Part shown: positions 20,112 through 29,965 of the stretch, piece by piece
How positions within the stretch are numbered: the first letter of the stretch is position 1
Layout of the letters: every line of letters begins with the position of its first letter
Assembly (NCBI GenBank): GCA_964059195.1
Contig: CAXKWD010000006.1
Span: 13,074,530 to 13,138,529, forward strand
Origin: Ectobius pallidus
Taxonomy: Eukaryota; Arthropoda; Insecta; Blattodea; Ectobiidae
DNA: 64,000 nucleotides
Direction: 5' to 3'
Notes under the pieces: generated by a model
Database searches by the model: none
The model's input: the letters and a program-made list of their open reading frames with translations, nothing else
Told to the model about the DNA's origin: nothing
Program-made: the position numbers and the translations under genes

Positions 20112-21055
20112 TAATACTAATGGTCGAGAACTTCATCCCATGAGGGGACAAGGCCTACTACCCATGTTGCATCTTCTTCCTCCATTCTTCTACATTGGCA
20201 GATGGTGGTCTTCATGACTGAAGCCGCTATTTCTTTATCAAGTGGCTCCTCGTCTCCATGAGGCTATGTGCACCCTGGTCCAGAATTCTATATCTCAGAA
20301 AAATGGTGATACATGGTATAACATAAGGAAAGAATCTTGGCTATAGGCTAAATAAAATTCAGAGAAATGAATAATGAATAGTTTATTGTTATTGCTGCTT
20401 TACAAGTTATGGATAAGTCAGATATATATTATGAACTACATAACATATATTAATAAACTTCATTTTTATGTAATGTGAGAATAGTTGATTTATGTAAGTT
20501 GATCTTTCCACCTTATGCCCTCAATATAGTCTAGGAAATCCAAGAATGTTACCATTAACGTTTACAATATTATATGGTGTTAATCTTTATATTCTCATAT
20601 AGGCCTAAGTAACAATGTGCAATCTTTTAGCCTACTGTGATTAGTTAATTTGTTATACAGCTGTCTTGTGACCAGTTATAGCATCACCATTATTAGGCCT
20701 ATACGTTAGAAATATAATCAACTCTATCAAGTAACTTCCATTCTATTTGCCTGTATAATTTTAAAACATAGTTCATAACAGGGTTAAAAGGCGTATTTAC
20801 ATTATGTTTGAAAAACAGTCTAATCTGATTAGCTTAACCTGTAAGAGCTTTATTTCTAAAATGCTGTTCCATCTATTCCTATGCACTTAGATTAGCTTAT
20901 TCATTATCAAATAATATTTAAAAGACTTCAATATAGGCTTAAAAAAGCTTTAAAAATTTGTGTAAAATCTCTTCAAAATTCATAATAATTCTATTTATTA
21001 TATTCTTAATTTACATTCAATTACAATTTTGATTGTAAGATGCAGTTTGTAACAT

Positions 21056-21400
21056 AATCTGAGTGTGTTCGAAAACAGGCTGCTTAGGAAAATATTTGGG
21101 CCTATGGGAGAGATGAAAATGGGGACTGGAGGAAACTGCATAACGACGAGCTTCATAATCTGTACTCGCCACCAGATATAGTAAGGGAAATTAAATCACA
21201 GGGAATGAAATGGGCTAAACATGTTGTGCGTATGGGGGGGAAAGACATCTAAAAAATGCTGAGTGGGAGACCCACTTGGAAGACTTAGACGTAGGTGGAA
21301 AGAAAATATTAGGATGTAGATTTAAGGGAAATAGGATTTGTGGGGGATAGTAGGATGGAATTAGTACAGAATTGGGTTGAATGCCAGGTGCAAGGGTATT
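21056..21400 (+). pseudogene. LINE 3' remnant, inverse copy of 4985-5340
   Basis: Plus-strand frames give RKIFGP, then a GLNMLCV step where active relatives have a WAGHV-like motif, SGRPTWKT and DLREIGFVGDSRMELVQNW. This is the C-terminal end common to RTE-like insect LINEs. Several stops. Confidence 0.6.
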
Positions 21401-21449
21401 TTATTTTGGGAAAAATATATATTGCGACTCACCCGAGTCCCCCACCACT

Positions 21450-21620
21450 ACCGCGTGGAAAGTAGGGGTTTTGGGTGGGGAGAAAAATAATTTATTTTTC
21501 CTTTCTTCTCTTCTTCTCTTTCTTTCCTCTCTTCCTCTCACCTCCTCGTCACCCTACCTATCTATCGGAACCCCTAGCGTTATAGCTAGGAGTCTTAACC
21601 CACTATGCCACGAATGACAG
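21450..21620 (-). mobile_element. tRNA-derived SINE, inverse copy of 7068-7215
   Basis: On the minus strand: GTGGCATAGTGGGTTAA (A box), an AGCTATAACGCT hairpin, GGGGTTCC (B-box-like), then a purine-rich body of about 90 bases. Confidence 0.5.
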
Positions 21621-21959
21621 TTGAGCAATGAAGAAAGAAAGATTTCATATATAGGTACTAAGAGTGACTTCATGCACTCGCGAGTGTCACGCAAGAATAG
21701 CTTTTTCAAATTTTGAAATGTTTTGTTTGTTACGAAAAGAGTACTGTTGGTGCAAGGGAATTTTTCTGCATCAATTAAGCCATGTTTTATATCATAACAC
21801 GGCGTTTTTAAAAATTGGGAAATATTATGTACATTTCGATTTTTTATATTATCAAATCGGTGTTTAAAGATCGTGAAATATGATGTTTGGTACAAGGTTT
21901 TTTTTTTAATTGTTCGACATTTTCTATAATTCGTGAAATTTTATTTTGTTTTTTATAAT

Positions 21960-22270
21960 GGTAATTGCAATTATTAGAGCAAGCTGCGGGCTTAACACAG
22001 CAAGCGGCCGGCAAAGATGCGCGCGGGAAGATGCGCGGTAGGCGGTGAGGGGAAGCGGCCGATGGAAAGGGGAGCAGGGTGAGTCGGAAACTATATCCTT
22101 GCCTTTATTTTTATTGTGAAATATTAGGTGACATGCCAATCGCAATTACGCATTACCGGCGTTGAGCAGCGGCTACAGCCATGACGGCATGACCTGCAGG
22201 GAAGCGTGGCAGGTGGCATTCGGGAAGCAGCCAGGCGAGTGGAAAGGGGAACGCGTGGGGCACAAAGTTC
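21960..22270 (+). other. GC- and CpG-rich block in AT-rich DNA
   Basis: Two GC-rich stretches (about 21980-22090 and 22155-22260) rich in CGGCCG, GCGCG and GAAAGGGGA words. The first ends in a possible donor GCAGG|GTGAGT near 22080. No frame or match recognised. Confidence 0.25.
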
Positions 22271-23759
22271 CATTATTCCCATTTTATTCCATAATCTAGT
22301 AATATTTTACTTTTACAGACTGATGTTAAGATCATTTCATTTTAAATTGAATTCTACAAACTGTAGCCTATTGGGGTTATAACCAAAATTGTGACTGAAT
22401 GTAGGCCTAAATTAAGAATAGAACAGATAGAAGAAATCTGAAGAGATTTTACAGGATTTGGTAAAGATGTTTTAAATTACCTAATCTATTAAGTGCACAT
22501 ATAGGCCATGAGGGATAGATGAAACAATTTGATGGAAAAGGATTCTAGCAATCAAGTTAAGCTAATCAGATTTAGACTGTTATTCAAACATAATGTAAAA
22601 GCATTTTTTAACCCTGTCATGAACTATGTTTTTAAATTATAGAGGTTGAGTTGATTATATAACTAACGTAGGCTTACAGCTCTATCCACAATGTGCAGTT
22701 GGCAGTCTGTAGTTGATAGTCAAAGTAAAGTGTGGTGAGTAATGTACGCCATTCACAAAGTACAGTTGCATTCAGCAGTCGAGAAATTCATCTTCGACTA
22801 CCGACTGCAAGTTACATATTACGAGATTGAAAATTATTTACTAGTGCAAAGAAATAGATTAGGTTACTATGAAATGCAAGATGTGTTTATTATAGCCTAG
22901 ATATTGTGCGCTATAAATCGATTCCTTCCCATTATTTGTACTGTAAAATGTTTCCCTAACCTCAATGTTGGCTCAACTTACTGGCAACATTCCCTGGATT
23001 TCTTAGACTATATAATGAGGGCATAACGTGGAAAGACTTACATAAATTTATATAACATGCGTTTACATGAAATACTAAGGCCTACGGTAACATGCACGGT
23101 ATAATAAATCGAAATACTTGATTCTGACACCTAACTGCATGCTCCATATATGCAGGTTTGAAATCTTGAAAATCCCAATTGATCTTGCGAACTGTTCCAA
23201 TTTAGTTGCTTATGCTCCTTCTCTGCTTTGATTTCCTTCTGCCTTGATTTCAGTAAATCATCTGAAACAAATACAGGTACCTCTTCAATTATAATGTAAA
23301 TTTCGAATAGCCTATAAATGATGGCCGACTTATTTATTTTTAGAGGCTGTATTTCATGCAACACTCATAATACAGTATTGTGTAAAAATGATAACGTTAT
23401 ATATTCAGAGAACAATCAAAGGGCTTACCTAATATTATGTATGAAATATGAATGAGAATCAAAACAGTTAACTTCTGTACATATCAAAATGGCGAATGAG
23501 GAATGACCGTTGACCGTTACGGCGCCTGTGCCGAGACCTACGAACACGCCCGGAAATTGCCGAAGACTGGTGAGAAGATAAATGCGATCATATTCCGACG
23601 TTGGCCCACAATCATAAGCCCAACGGTAGGGCGGTAGGTAACGCCAACCAAAAAATGAATGGGCCCAAAGGAGGAAATTACAACGAACCTTTTCCCAACA
23701 TATCCCTACCATGCCAACCAAATCTCTCCATTGGGCCAACGAAGTGTGCTACTAGGGTA

Positions 23760-24532
23760 AGTACTTTCTGCTTACAGGCTTGAGTTCTGCAGTATTGTGA
23801 GTGTAGATTCAACTTGTTTCTTGTATGGTATTCATGTATTTCTGAGTTTGATTTTATATCTCCTATGTGTTGCTTTATAAAACACAGAATTTCCAAGATG
23901 AATATAGAGCATAGTGTTAATATTTTCTGTTTCCTAAATATTTGTCGATATGATGTCAGTCTACTTAACCCGTTCATTACTCTTAATGCTTTCTTTTGTA
24001 TTCTAAAGATTACTTCACTTTCTCTGCAGCTTGCCCAGAATATAGCTCCATATCTAAAGCATGAATGGAAATAGGTATAGTAAATGTTTCTCAGAACTTG
24101 GTGACTCACTTTATTTCTTAGGGAGTTGAGCATATAGCAAACGGAGCTTAATTTAGAGGTTTGATTCTTTATATGTGCGTTCCATTTTATCGATTCATTT
24201 ATATGTAGTCCTAAAAATTTTGAATTTTCCTTGTTTTTCACTTCTTTGTGGTTGAGTTGTAGTTTTTTAAGCTTTTCACTTTGCCTACTTTTGAATTGCA
24301 TTGCTATTGTTTTATCTGTATTTATTATAAGTTTATTGCTTTGGAACCAGTTATTTATGTCCTTTAATAGGGTATCACTCCTTTCTTGGATTATTTTCCC
24401 ATTTTCTCCTCTTATTAAAATGCTCGTGTCATCTGCAAATAATGTAACATCAACAATTTCAAGATTCAATGGCAAATCATTTATATATAGTAAAAAGAGT
24501 AGTGGGGATAGTACCGACCCTTGTGGGACTCC
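23760..24532 (-). pseudogene. LINE reverse transcriptase, motif B onward
   Basis: The frame encodes GVPQGSVLSPLLFLLYINDL, LFADDTSILI (catalytic FADD intact), the FLGLHI thumb and a C-terminal region to about HSQYCRTQACKQKV. It is cut upstream by a MITE and downstream by the 4.9-kb transposon. Confidence 0.85.
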
Positions 24533-24790
24533 CAGTGCTTTAGTTGGAAAATATTTTATGGGGGTACTCACCTTCCATAGAACGCATATCTATTGCGAAT
24601 TTAATAGTGTTAGTCATTATTAACAAATACACTCTCGTGAATTGGACATTTATTAAGTATTTTAGGACAATATCGTTCCTGTACTGCCAGTACGATGTAC
24701 CGGAGCACATATTTTTCCCGGTATGGTAGAAGGAAAATAATTTTATACCGGTACACAGTACCGGTGCGTACCGGCCCAACTAAAGCACTG
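24533..24790. mobile_element. hAT MITE in RT motif B, 8-bp target duplication
   Basis: Inverted ends CAGTGCTTTAGTTGG with perfect duplication GGGACTCC at 24525-24532 and 24791-24798. The duplicated bases encode the GVPQG turn of the host LINE. The interior has repeated TACCGG words. Confidence 0.9.
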
Positions 24791-24798
24791 GGGACTCC

Positions 24799-25047
24799 GT
24801 ACTTAATCTCCTTCTTACTTGATGTAAATTTATTTACTGTTGAGGTATTGTCTTCACATATAATTTCTACAACTTGGTAACTATTTGTTAGAAATGATCT
24901 CATCCAGTTATTTGCAATGCCTCTGATTCTGTATGCTGATAGTTTTGTTAACAGAATATTGTGGTTTAGGACATCATATGCTTTTTTTTAGGTCTGGAAA
25001 AATTCCTATTGCTTGCATTTTGTCATCTAATGATCCTTGTACTTCGG
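24799..25047 (-). pseudogene. LINE reverse transcriptase, motif A region
   Basis: The minus strand encodes the DLKKAYD motif A (with a one-base slip in an A run near 24987), NHNILLTKLSAYRIRGIANN, WMRSFLTNSYQVVEI and TSSKKEIKYGVPQG, joining across the MITE to the next piece. Confidence 0.75.
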
Positions 25048-25564
25048 CCATTAGATGTATATATAACATAGATAACCAAAAAACGTGTAGAACTGCTTTT
25101 AGGAACAGCAACATCATGACACAACCATCTCTCTATATATCTCATGCTCTGTCCTACACAAAGGAGAACCAACATCTTTTTAGTGAACGCAGTCAGATCC
25201 ATACCCACAACACAAGGCAAAAAACAGACCTAGACACCCCATATTTAAGACTAACAAAAACACACAATAGCTATAAGCACATAGGTCCCAAACTATATAA
25301 TAACCTCCCACACAAAATTAGAAACCTCAAAACAAAACACTTCATGACCTACATGAAAAAATTCTTAACAAAGAATGCCATATACAGTATAGAGGAATTT
25401 GAAGAAAAATGCCACAATGCTGAATTATTTTCACTGTAAATAAATGTATATTAAGATTTAATGTTTTCTCTCTCTGTTCTATATGCAAATTGTAACACAA
25501 CTCTGTCTGATCTTGTATAGTTAGCATATCCCATAACATGTAAATGTTCAGAGGATGAATAAAC

Positions 25565-25597
<33 letters not shown>

Positions 25598-25598
25598 G
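25048..25598 (+). mobile_element. 5'-truncated CR1/Jockey LINE, 3' end (LINE B)
   Basis: The plus strand encodes the RT C-terminus: TAFRNSNIMTQPSLYI, HTHNTRQKTDLDTPYLRLTK, HIGPKLYNNLPHKIRNLK and NAIYSIEEF, ending at 25439. A 3' UTR follows with a GGATGAATAAACTATT end and an (ATT)n tail to 25597. It is inserted opposite in sense to the surrounding LINE. Confidence 0.8.
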
Positions 25599-26390
25599 AG
25601 GTTAAAAATTGCACTCTCCGTTGATTTATTTTTTACAAACCCATGTTGGGATTCTGTTAGGGTATTATGCCTTTTGATGAATGACATTAATCTATTGTAC
25701 ATGAGTGTTTTAAGGTTCTTTGAGAAACAGAGAGAAGTGATACTGGCCTATAGTTTTCTTTTTCATCTTTCTTCCCTGCCTTGTGTAATGGTTTTATTTT
25801 TGCACCCTTTAATCCATCTGGGAATGTACCAGAGCTTAGGGATGCATAAAGAATTCTGTTAGAGGTTTCTTTATGTGCTCTATGCATATTTTCACTATAC
25901 TATCTTGTACTTCGTCAATACCTGCTGAACCTTTATTTTTTAGGTTTTTTACTATTTTAACAATCTCATTTTCAGTTGTGGGTTCTAAAAAAAAGGAGTG
26001 ACTGCAGAAATTTATCTTTCCTAATCTAGTTTGATGACCGTTTACGTTTGATTGTTTTGTAACTAATGTTTAAGCTATTTCTCAGAAGTATGTATTGAAC
26101 AGATCAGCTATGATTTGGGGGTGTGAAATTCTATCTTTTCCTGAATTTAGTTCTACCTTTCTTCCTACTTGGGTATCGTTTCTCGTTTCTCTATCTATTT
26201 CTTGCCATGTTGCTTTTGTTTTGTTCTGTGCTGTAAGTATGAACCTGTCATTGTCTTTTCTCTTAGCTTCTTTTAATATTCTTTTATATATTTTATGGTA
26301 GTTGTTTACATAATCTTCTGTTTCAGTGTTTAATGTTCCTGTCGATCCATTCATTTGGGACTCCAAATTCAACAGTCCTTTCAACCTCCT
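25599..26390 (-). pseudogene. LINE pre-RT and RT N-terminal part
   Basis: Minus-strand frames give ERTVEFGVPNEW, YKRILKEAKRKDNDRFILTA, ATWQEIDRETRN, IADLFNTYF, GTFPDGLKGAKIKPLHKAGK, YRPVSLLSV, then ESQHGFVKNKSTESAIFNLL. Frameshifts separate the blocks. Confidence 0.75.
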
Positions 26391-26710
26391 TGGATGGTGG
26401 GGGGAAAAATAATGTTCGATTTATCACCCCTCAGTCTCTTAATTACTTCTATTCAATCTTCACTTCTCCTTCATACCTGTTCAATGGGACCTGTTGGTTT
26501 TCGATAATATTCCATGCTTCAGTAACTTTTCTTCTAACCCTGTCAAACACAACTTTCACGACATTAACCTCACCAAACGATATGTTGGCTCAAGCCTGTC
26601 GTAAATTTTCCATTCTTAATGTCCCTTTCATGTTCTCTAATTCTAGTTCTAAAGTCTCTCCCATTGTGGAGAATGTGACAAGGTATATATCGGGGAAACG
26701 GGGAGTTTTA
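26390..26710. pseudogene. GIY-YIG endonuclease remnant split by an inversion
   Basis: The plus strand at about 26655-26705 encodes CGECDKVYIGETGS, the front of a GIY-YIG nuclease as in Penelope-like elements. The minus strand at about 26580-26665 encodes FRTRIREHERDIKNGK and then FTTGLSQHI, the part that normally follows, and about 26450-26530 (minus) encodes KVTEAWNI and PLNRYEG, resembling the family C-terminus. The two halves are on opposite strands. Confidence 0.55.
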
Positions 26711-26729
26711 TAATTGTAGGGTAAACTTA

Positions 26730-27249
26730 CCTGCTCTGTTAATAACACACAATTGTTAGTTCTGATCTTATAGTGCAAGTGATCGCGGTTTAAATGCCAA
26801 CAGCATATGCAACCTACTCCTATTTTATTTTGTTTAATAATTTTGAAAACTTATTTAAGTATTATTTCCGTGGTTTACAATTATTTAATCATATCAAGTA
26901 GAGCTCTTATAGTGTAAAATGTGTAAATAAAGTTCCTCAATCCTTAAGAGTTCACAGAGTTTCAGAAGGTTTATATGTAGTTTACATGTTTGAAATCCCA
27001 TCACAAATATTACAAACATTCATTCTCTTCTAAAAATTATTTAAATTCAGCAAACTTACATACATCACCTGCCAACACACAAAAAATCATTTTCTCGGCC
27101 AAGTTTTCAGCAGTTAACGTTGCATCACATAAATAAAAAAAGATAAATAAATAAGTAATACACTTCGGATTACAAAATTCATTCCTATATAATCCAACTG
27201 CAGGCTGTGATTGTTAGATTCCATTAAAAAAATTCAAACTTTCAAATGA
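26730..27249 (-). repeat. Duplicated downstream flank of the 28.4-kb zinc-finger gene
   Basis: Matches 58477-59035: ACACAATTGTTAGTTC, CAAGTGATCGYGGTTTAAAT, GAGTTTCAGAAGGTTTATAT and CACCTGCCAACACACAAAAA in the same order. No coding frame. The match shows that the two zinc-finger loci lie on a duplicated segment. Confidence 0.85.
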
Positions 27250-28168
27250 CTATACCAATGCCAGCCTCAGAAGGGAACCTCATCAAAACAAATAGCACGT
27301 GTGCTGCCAGCTGGCGGAGCTGTGCATCGGCCGCGGATTACAGCATATAGTTACATGTCAAATTACAAAAATCAATTTTTTTTTATATTAATAAGTGCTT
27401 CTTATTTTTTTAAAGTAAAGAATTTTCGATTATCAAATTTTAGTTCACACTGTATTTATCAACATATAGTAAATAATAAAAACATAATGAATTGAGATGT
27501 GCGTATGCGTCATTATGTTATAATTAAGTTGATCAGTCTTCTCTATCCAATCGCGTGCTTGTTTTCAAAAATCTGTTTAGTTGAAGATAATAATCATGAA
27601 TAATCAGAATGTATTTGTTTAACATCCTAAAGGAAAAATATTGAAAAGCGGTGAAAATGGCGACAGTGTATTTAACATATTATTGTAATAAAGGAGGAGA
27701 AATTCTGGAAATCAGACAGTGTGTATGATGGTATTGTTGACCACTTTGAAATTAATCCTGCCGACAGTAGCAGCAACAAAGACGAGGACGAGGTGGAAAT
27801 GGACAGAATTGAACAACTTTGATGATCTCAATAATAAGGTAGGCCTTATATGCCGTTCTATATTTTCATACTGTTTATATTACTACTTTAGTAGGCCTAT
27901 TTTAATAAAAAAATTATACTCAACAGGAAACGTATTAAATGAAGTTATGTTGTTCTATTTTCCAATGCACCAAATTATTTTTCCAAATTTAAAATTAAAC
28001 GTTTGTAAGCATTAAGCCGCTCGGTTCGTTCAGAACACAAGCACGTGTTGTCAGATACAAATAGTGCACTCGCCCCACCCATGGCGTAGTAATACCATTT
28101 CAGTCCAGTTCTATGTGCACTTTTGTTTGTTTACATCACGTTCCCTTCTTAGGCTGGCGTTGGTATAG
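27250..28168. mobile_element. 919-bp DNA transposon with CTATACCAA ends
   Basis: Ends CTATACCAATGCCAGCCTC and, inverted, CTATACCAACGCCAGCCTA, the similarity running on to about 29 bp. The paralogous locus at about 59018 lacks it and reads CAAATGGTAATTCT. An ATGA flank at both sides (with one extra C on the right) suggests a 4-bp duplication. Inside, 27700-27838 encodes an acidic stretch (DHFEINPADSSSNKDEDEVE) ending near a donor AATAAG|GTAGGC, possibly a transposase exon. Superfamily not assigned. Confidence 0.7.
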
Positions 28169-28238
28169 CATGATAATTCTATCACACTGGCAGTGTGTAG
28201 GCTAAGGTGGAAAGGTGAAGTCAGAATGAAAAATTCAA

Positions 28239-28310
28239 TGCCATAGCCGGAATCTGAACCAGGATTTTCAGTTCTCTGTGCTGTTACTCTACCACTGAGC
28301 TATCATGGCA
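28239..28310 (-). repeat. tRNA-like sequence (SINE head), copy 1
   Basis: On the minus strand: GCCATGATAGCTCAGTGGTA gives the A box, GGTTCAGATTCC the B box, and the ends GCCATGA and CTATGGC can pair imperfectly. Length about 72 nt. The anticodon arm is poor, so this is not a working tRNA gene. The copy at 59092-59162 sits at the same place after the other zinc-finger gene. Confidence 0.6.
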
Positions 28311-28423
28311 ACATGCCAGTACAATATTATATTCTTCAACTGACTAAGAAACAACATCCTGCAATAATCTGCATCTGGTAGAAATAGCCTCACACAGGAC
28401 AAATGCTGAGTGCACACATTGCA

Positions 28424-29806
28424 TTAGGAAAGATTGTTCCTCTCATGAGTAAGCAGATGTGTCTTGAGGACCCCTTTTTTGGAAAATTTATTGGCACATA
28501 TAGCACATTGGAATGGCTTGTCTCCAGTGTGAGTAACCAGATGTTTTTTAAGGTTCCCACTGTTTGAAAACTTCTTGGCACATACATCACATGAGAACGG
28601 CTTCTCTCCAGTGTGTGTACGACGATGTCTTTTGAGAGTCTCTTTTAGTGAAAACTTCTTGGCACATATAATACATGGGAATGGTTTATCTCCAGTGTGA
28701 GTACGCAGATGTGATTTGAGGTACTCACTTCTTGAAAATTGTTTGTAACATATATCACATGAGAATGGCTTATCTCCAGTGTGAGTAAGCAGATGTGATT
28801 TGAGGTACCCATTTGTTGTAAATTTCTTGGCACATATAACACATGAGAATGACTTTTCTCCTGTGTGAGTAAGCAGATGTTTTTTGAGGTTCCCACTGTC
28901 TAAAAATTTCTTGGCACATATATCACATGAGAATGGTTTATGTCCAGTGTGAGTACGCAGATGTCTTTTGAGATCAGCTTTGTGGTAAAACTTCCTGACA
29001 CATTTATCACATGAGAATGGCTTATCTCCTGTGTGAGTAAGCAGATGTGATTTGAGGTTATCATTTGTTGAATATTTCTGGGCACATATATCACATGAGA
29101 ATCTCTTATATCCAGTGTGATTAAGCAGATGTGTTTTGAGGTGGCAAATTCTTGAAAATTTCTTGGCACATATATGACATGAGAATGGCTTATCTCCAGT
29201 GTGAACAAGCTGATGTAATTTGAGGTGCCCACTTTGTGAAAATTTCTTGGCACATATATCACATGAAAATGGCTTATCTCCAGTGTGAGTAAGCAGATGG
29301 TTTTTGAGGTGCCCACTTCGTGAAAACTTCTTGGCACATATATCACATGAGAATGGCTTATCTCCAGTGTGAGTACGCAGATGTTTTTTGAGATCCCCTT
29401 TATGGTTAAACCTCTTGGAACATATATCACATGAGAGATGTCTGACTCTAGTAAAGGTGAGCTGTTTACTACTTCCAGCAAAGGATGTGCTTGTACATAC
29501 AGCAGTTGAGTGCGATTGCATTAGCTGATCTTCGTTATTTCCCTGAGAAACTCCAAATTCCTTGTTGTCTGTGTTTTCACATTTCATTTGCTTCGACTGT
29601 ATTATGTCAAATATAATTGGCACAGGCTCACACTTGTGAATGGTGCTGCATGCTGTAGAATCGTTGTAGTCCATATTTTTGCATTTTATGAGTTGTGACT
29701 GTATTGTGTCAAATGTTACAGGCACAGGTTCAGTTTTTGGTTGTATTCCATAAATCTGTTCCTTAATTTCAATCATATTACACTCAGATTTAAGTAGTGG
29801 CTCCAT
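28424..29806 (-). CDS. C2H2 zinc-finger protein, 12 fingers (paralogue 2)
   Basis: About 460 codons: an acidic leader (about 1-150) and twelve C2H2 fingers with TGDKP/TGEKP linkers, ending HERNNLS. Likely a nuclear DNA-binding protein. The ATG at 29806 matches the start of both paralogues (MEPLLKSEC); the upstream extension of the frame opens at TTG and is not used. The leader contains an internal repeat of a PV-x-FD-x-IQS module (IDTIQSQ...KCENTD-like, then again IIFDIIQSKQMKCENTD). All fingers keep both Cys and both His. Helices differ from paralogue 3 in most fingers although the surrounding DNA is duplicated. Finger 4 has an unusual Cys in its helix (RICHLKT). Confidence 0.9.
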   Translation of the reverse strand: MEPLLKSECNMIEIKEQIYGIQPKTEPVPVTFDTIQSQLIKCKNMDYNDSTACSTIHKCEPVPIIFDIIQSKQMKCENTDNKEFGVSQGNNEDQLMQSHSTAVCTSTSFAGSSKQLTFTRVRHLSCDICSKRFNHKGDLKKHLRTHTGDKPFSCDICAKKFSRSGHLKNHLLTHTGDKPFSCDICAKKFSQSGHLKLHQLVHTGDKPFSCHICAKKFSRICHLKTHLLNHTGYKRFSCDICAQKYSTNDNLKSHLLTHTGDKPFSCDKCVRKFYHKADLKRHLRTHTGHKPFSCDICAKKFLDSGNLKKHLLTHTGEKSFSCVICAKKFTTNGYLKSHLLTHTGDKPFSCDICYKQFSRSEYLKSHLRTHTGDKPFPCIICAKKFSLKETLKRHRRTHTGEKPFSCDVCAKKFSNSGNLKKHLVTHTGDKPFQCAICANKFSKKGVLKTHLLTHERNNLS

Positions 29807-29965
29807 TCTGTACAATTAATCACACGGTGTTTGTTACAGAAATTAAACTCCTTCTTATACAACAGTTTCTGGACAGGCAGGAGTGTGCTCCCAGGAAGTA
29901 ACAACTTAGGAAAATGGCGGTTGATACCTTTTTATTATAAAAATAATAGTATACTGCTTGTAATA

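Larger units (their letters stand above)
20440..23060. repeat. Imperfect inverted repeat with 0.6-0.7-kb arms
   Basis: Left arm about 20440-21050; right arm about 22345-23060 inverted. Matching blocks include TTATGCCCTCA-TATAGTCTA, CATAGTTCATRACAGGGTTA and TGTAAAATCTCTTCA. Similarity is roughly 70-75 percent. The centre (21056-22340) holds a LINE fragment, a SINE and a GC-rich block. Confidence 0.65.
18829..23757. mobile_element. CCCTAGTAGCACA-family DNA transposon, 4.9-kb copy
   Basis: Left end CCCTAGTAGCACAGATCGTT; right end, inverted, CCCTAGTAGCACACTTCGTT; TA on both sides (18827-18828 and 23758-23759). Each end matches the opposite end of the 6385-7450 copy. The copy interrupts one LINE, whose sequence continues on the other side, so this is a single insertion. 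Inside lie a long hairpin (19071-19609), a TA-flanked MITE (19615-20111), a long imperfect inverted repeat (about 20440-21050 against 22345-23060), a LINE fragment and a SINE. No intact transposase frame found. Confidence 0.75.
18217..26390 (-). mobile_element. CR1/Jockey-type LINE split by four later insertions
   Basis: Minus-strand LINE pieces join across insertions: 26390-25599 (pre-RT and RT N-terminal part), 25047-24799 (RT motif A region), 24532-23760 (motif B onward, FADD), 18826-18408 (C-terminus ELPNAIKKQENPTKFKKR and 3' UTR), then a (TAC)n tail at 18236-18217. Insertions are LINE B at 25048-25598, a 258-bp hAT MITE at 24533-24790, the 4.9-kb CCCTAGTAGCACA element at 18829-23757, and a 171-bp MITE inside the tail at 18237-18407. 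Target duplications of the MITE and of the large element fall exactly at the joins. Confidence 0.8.

Noticed and set aside
23678..23760. C-terminal extension of the LINE RT frame beyond 23760
   Set aside because: These codons belong to the end of the CCCTAGTAGCACA transposon, which entered the LINE at the TA at 23758.
24533..24571. N-terminal MSTPIKYFPTKAL of the same frame as a true start
   Set aside because: It is MITE sequence; the RT continues on the other side of the MITE.
28239..28310. Functional tRNA gene
   Set aside because: A and B boxes are present but the anticodon arm and acceptor pairing are poor and the second copy is degraded.
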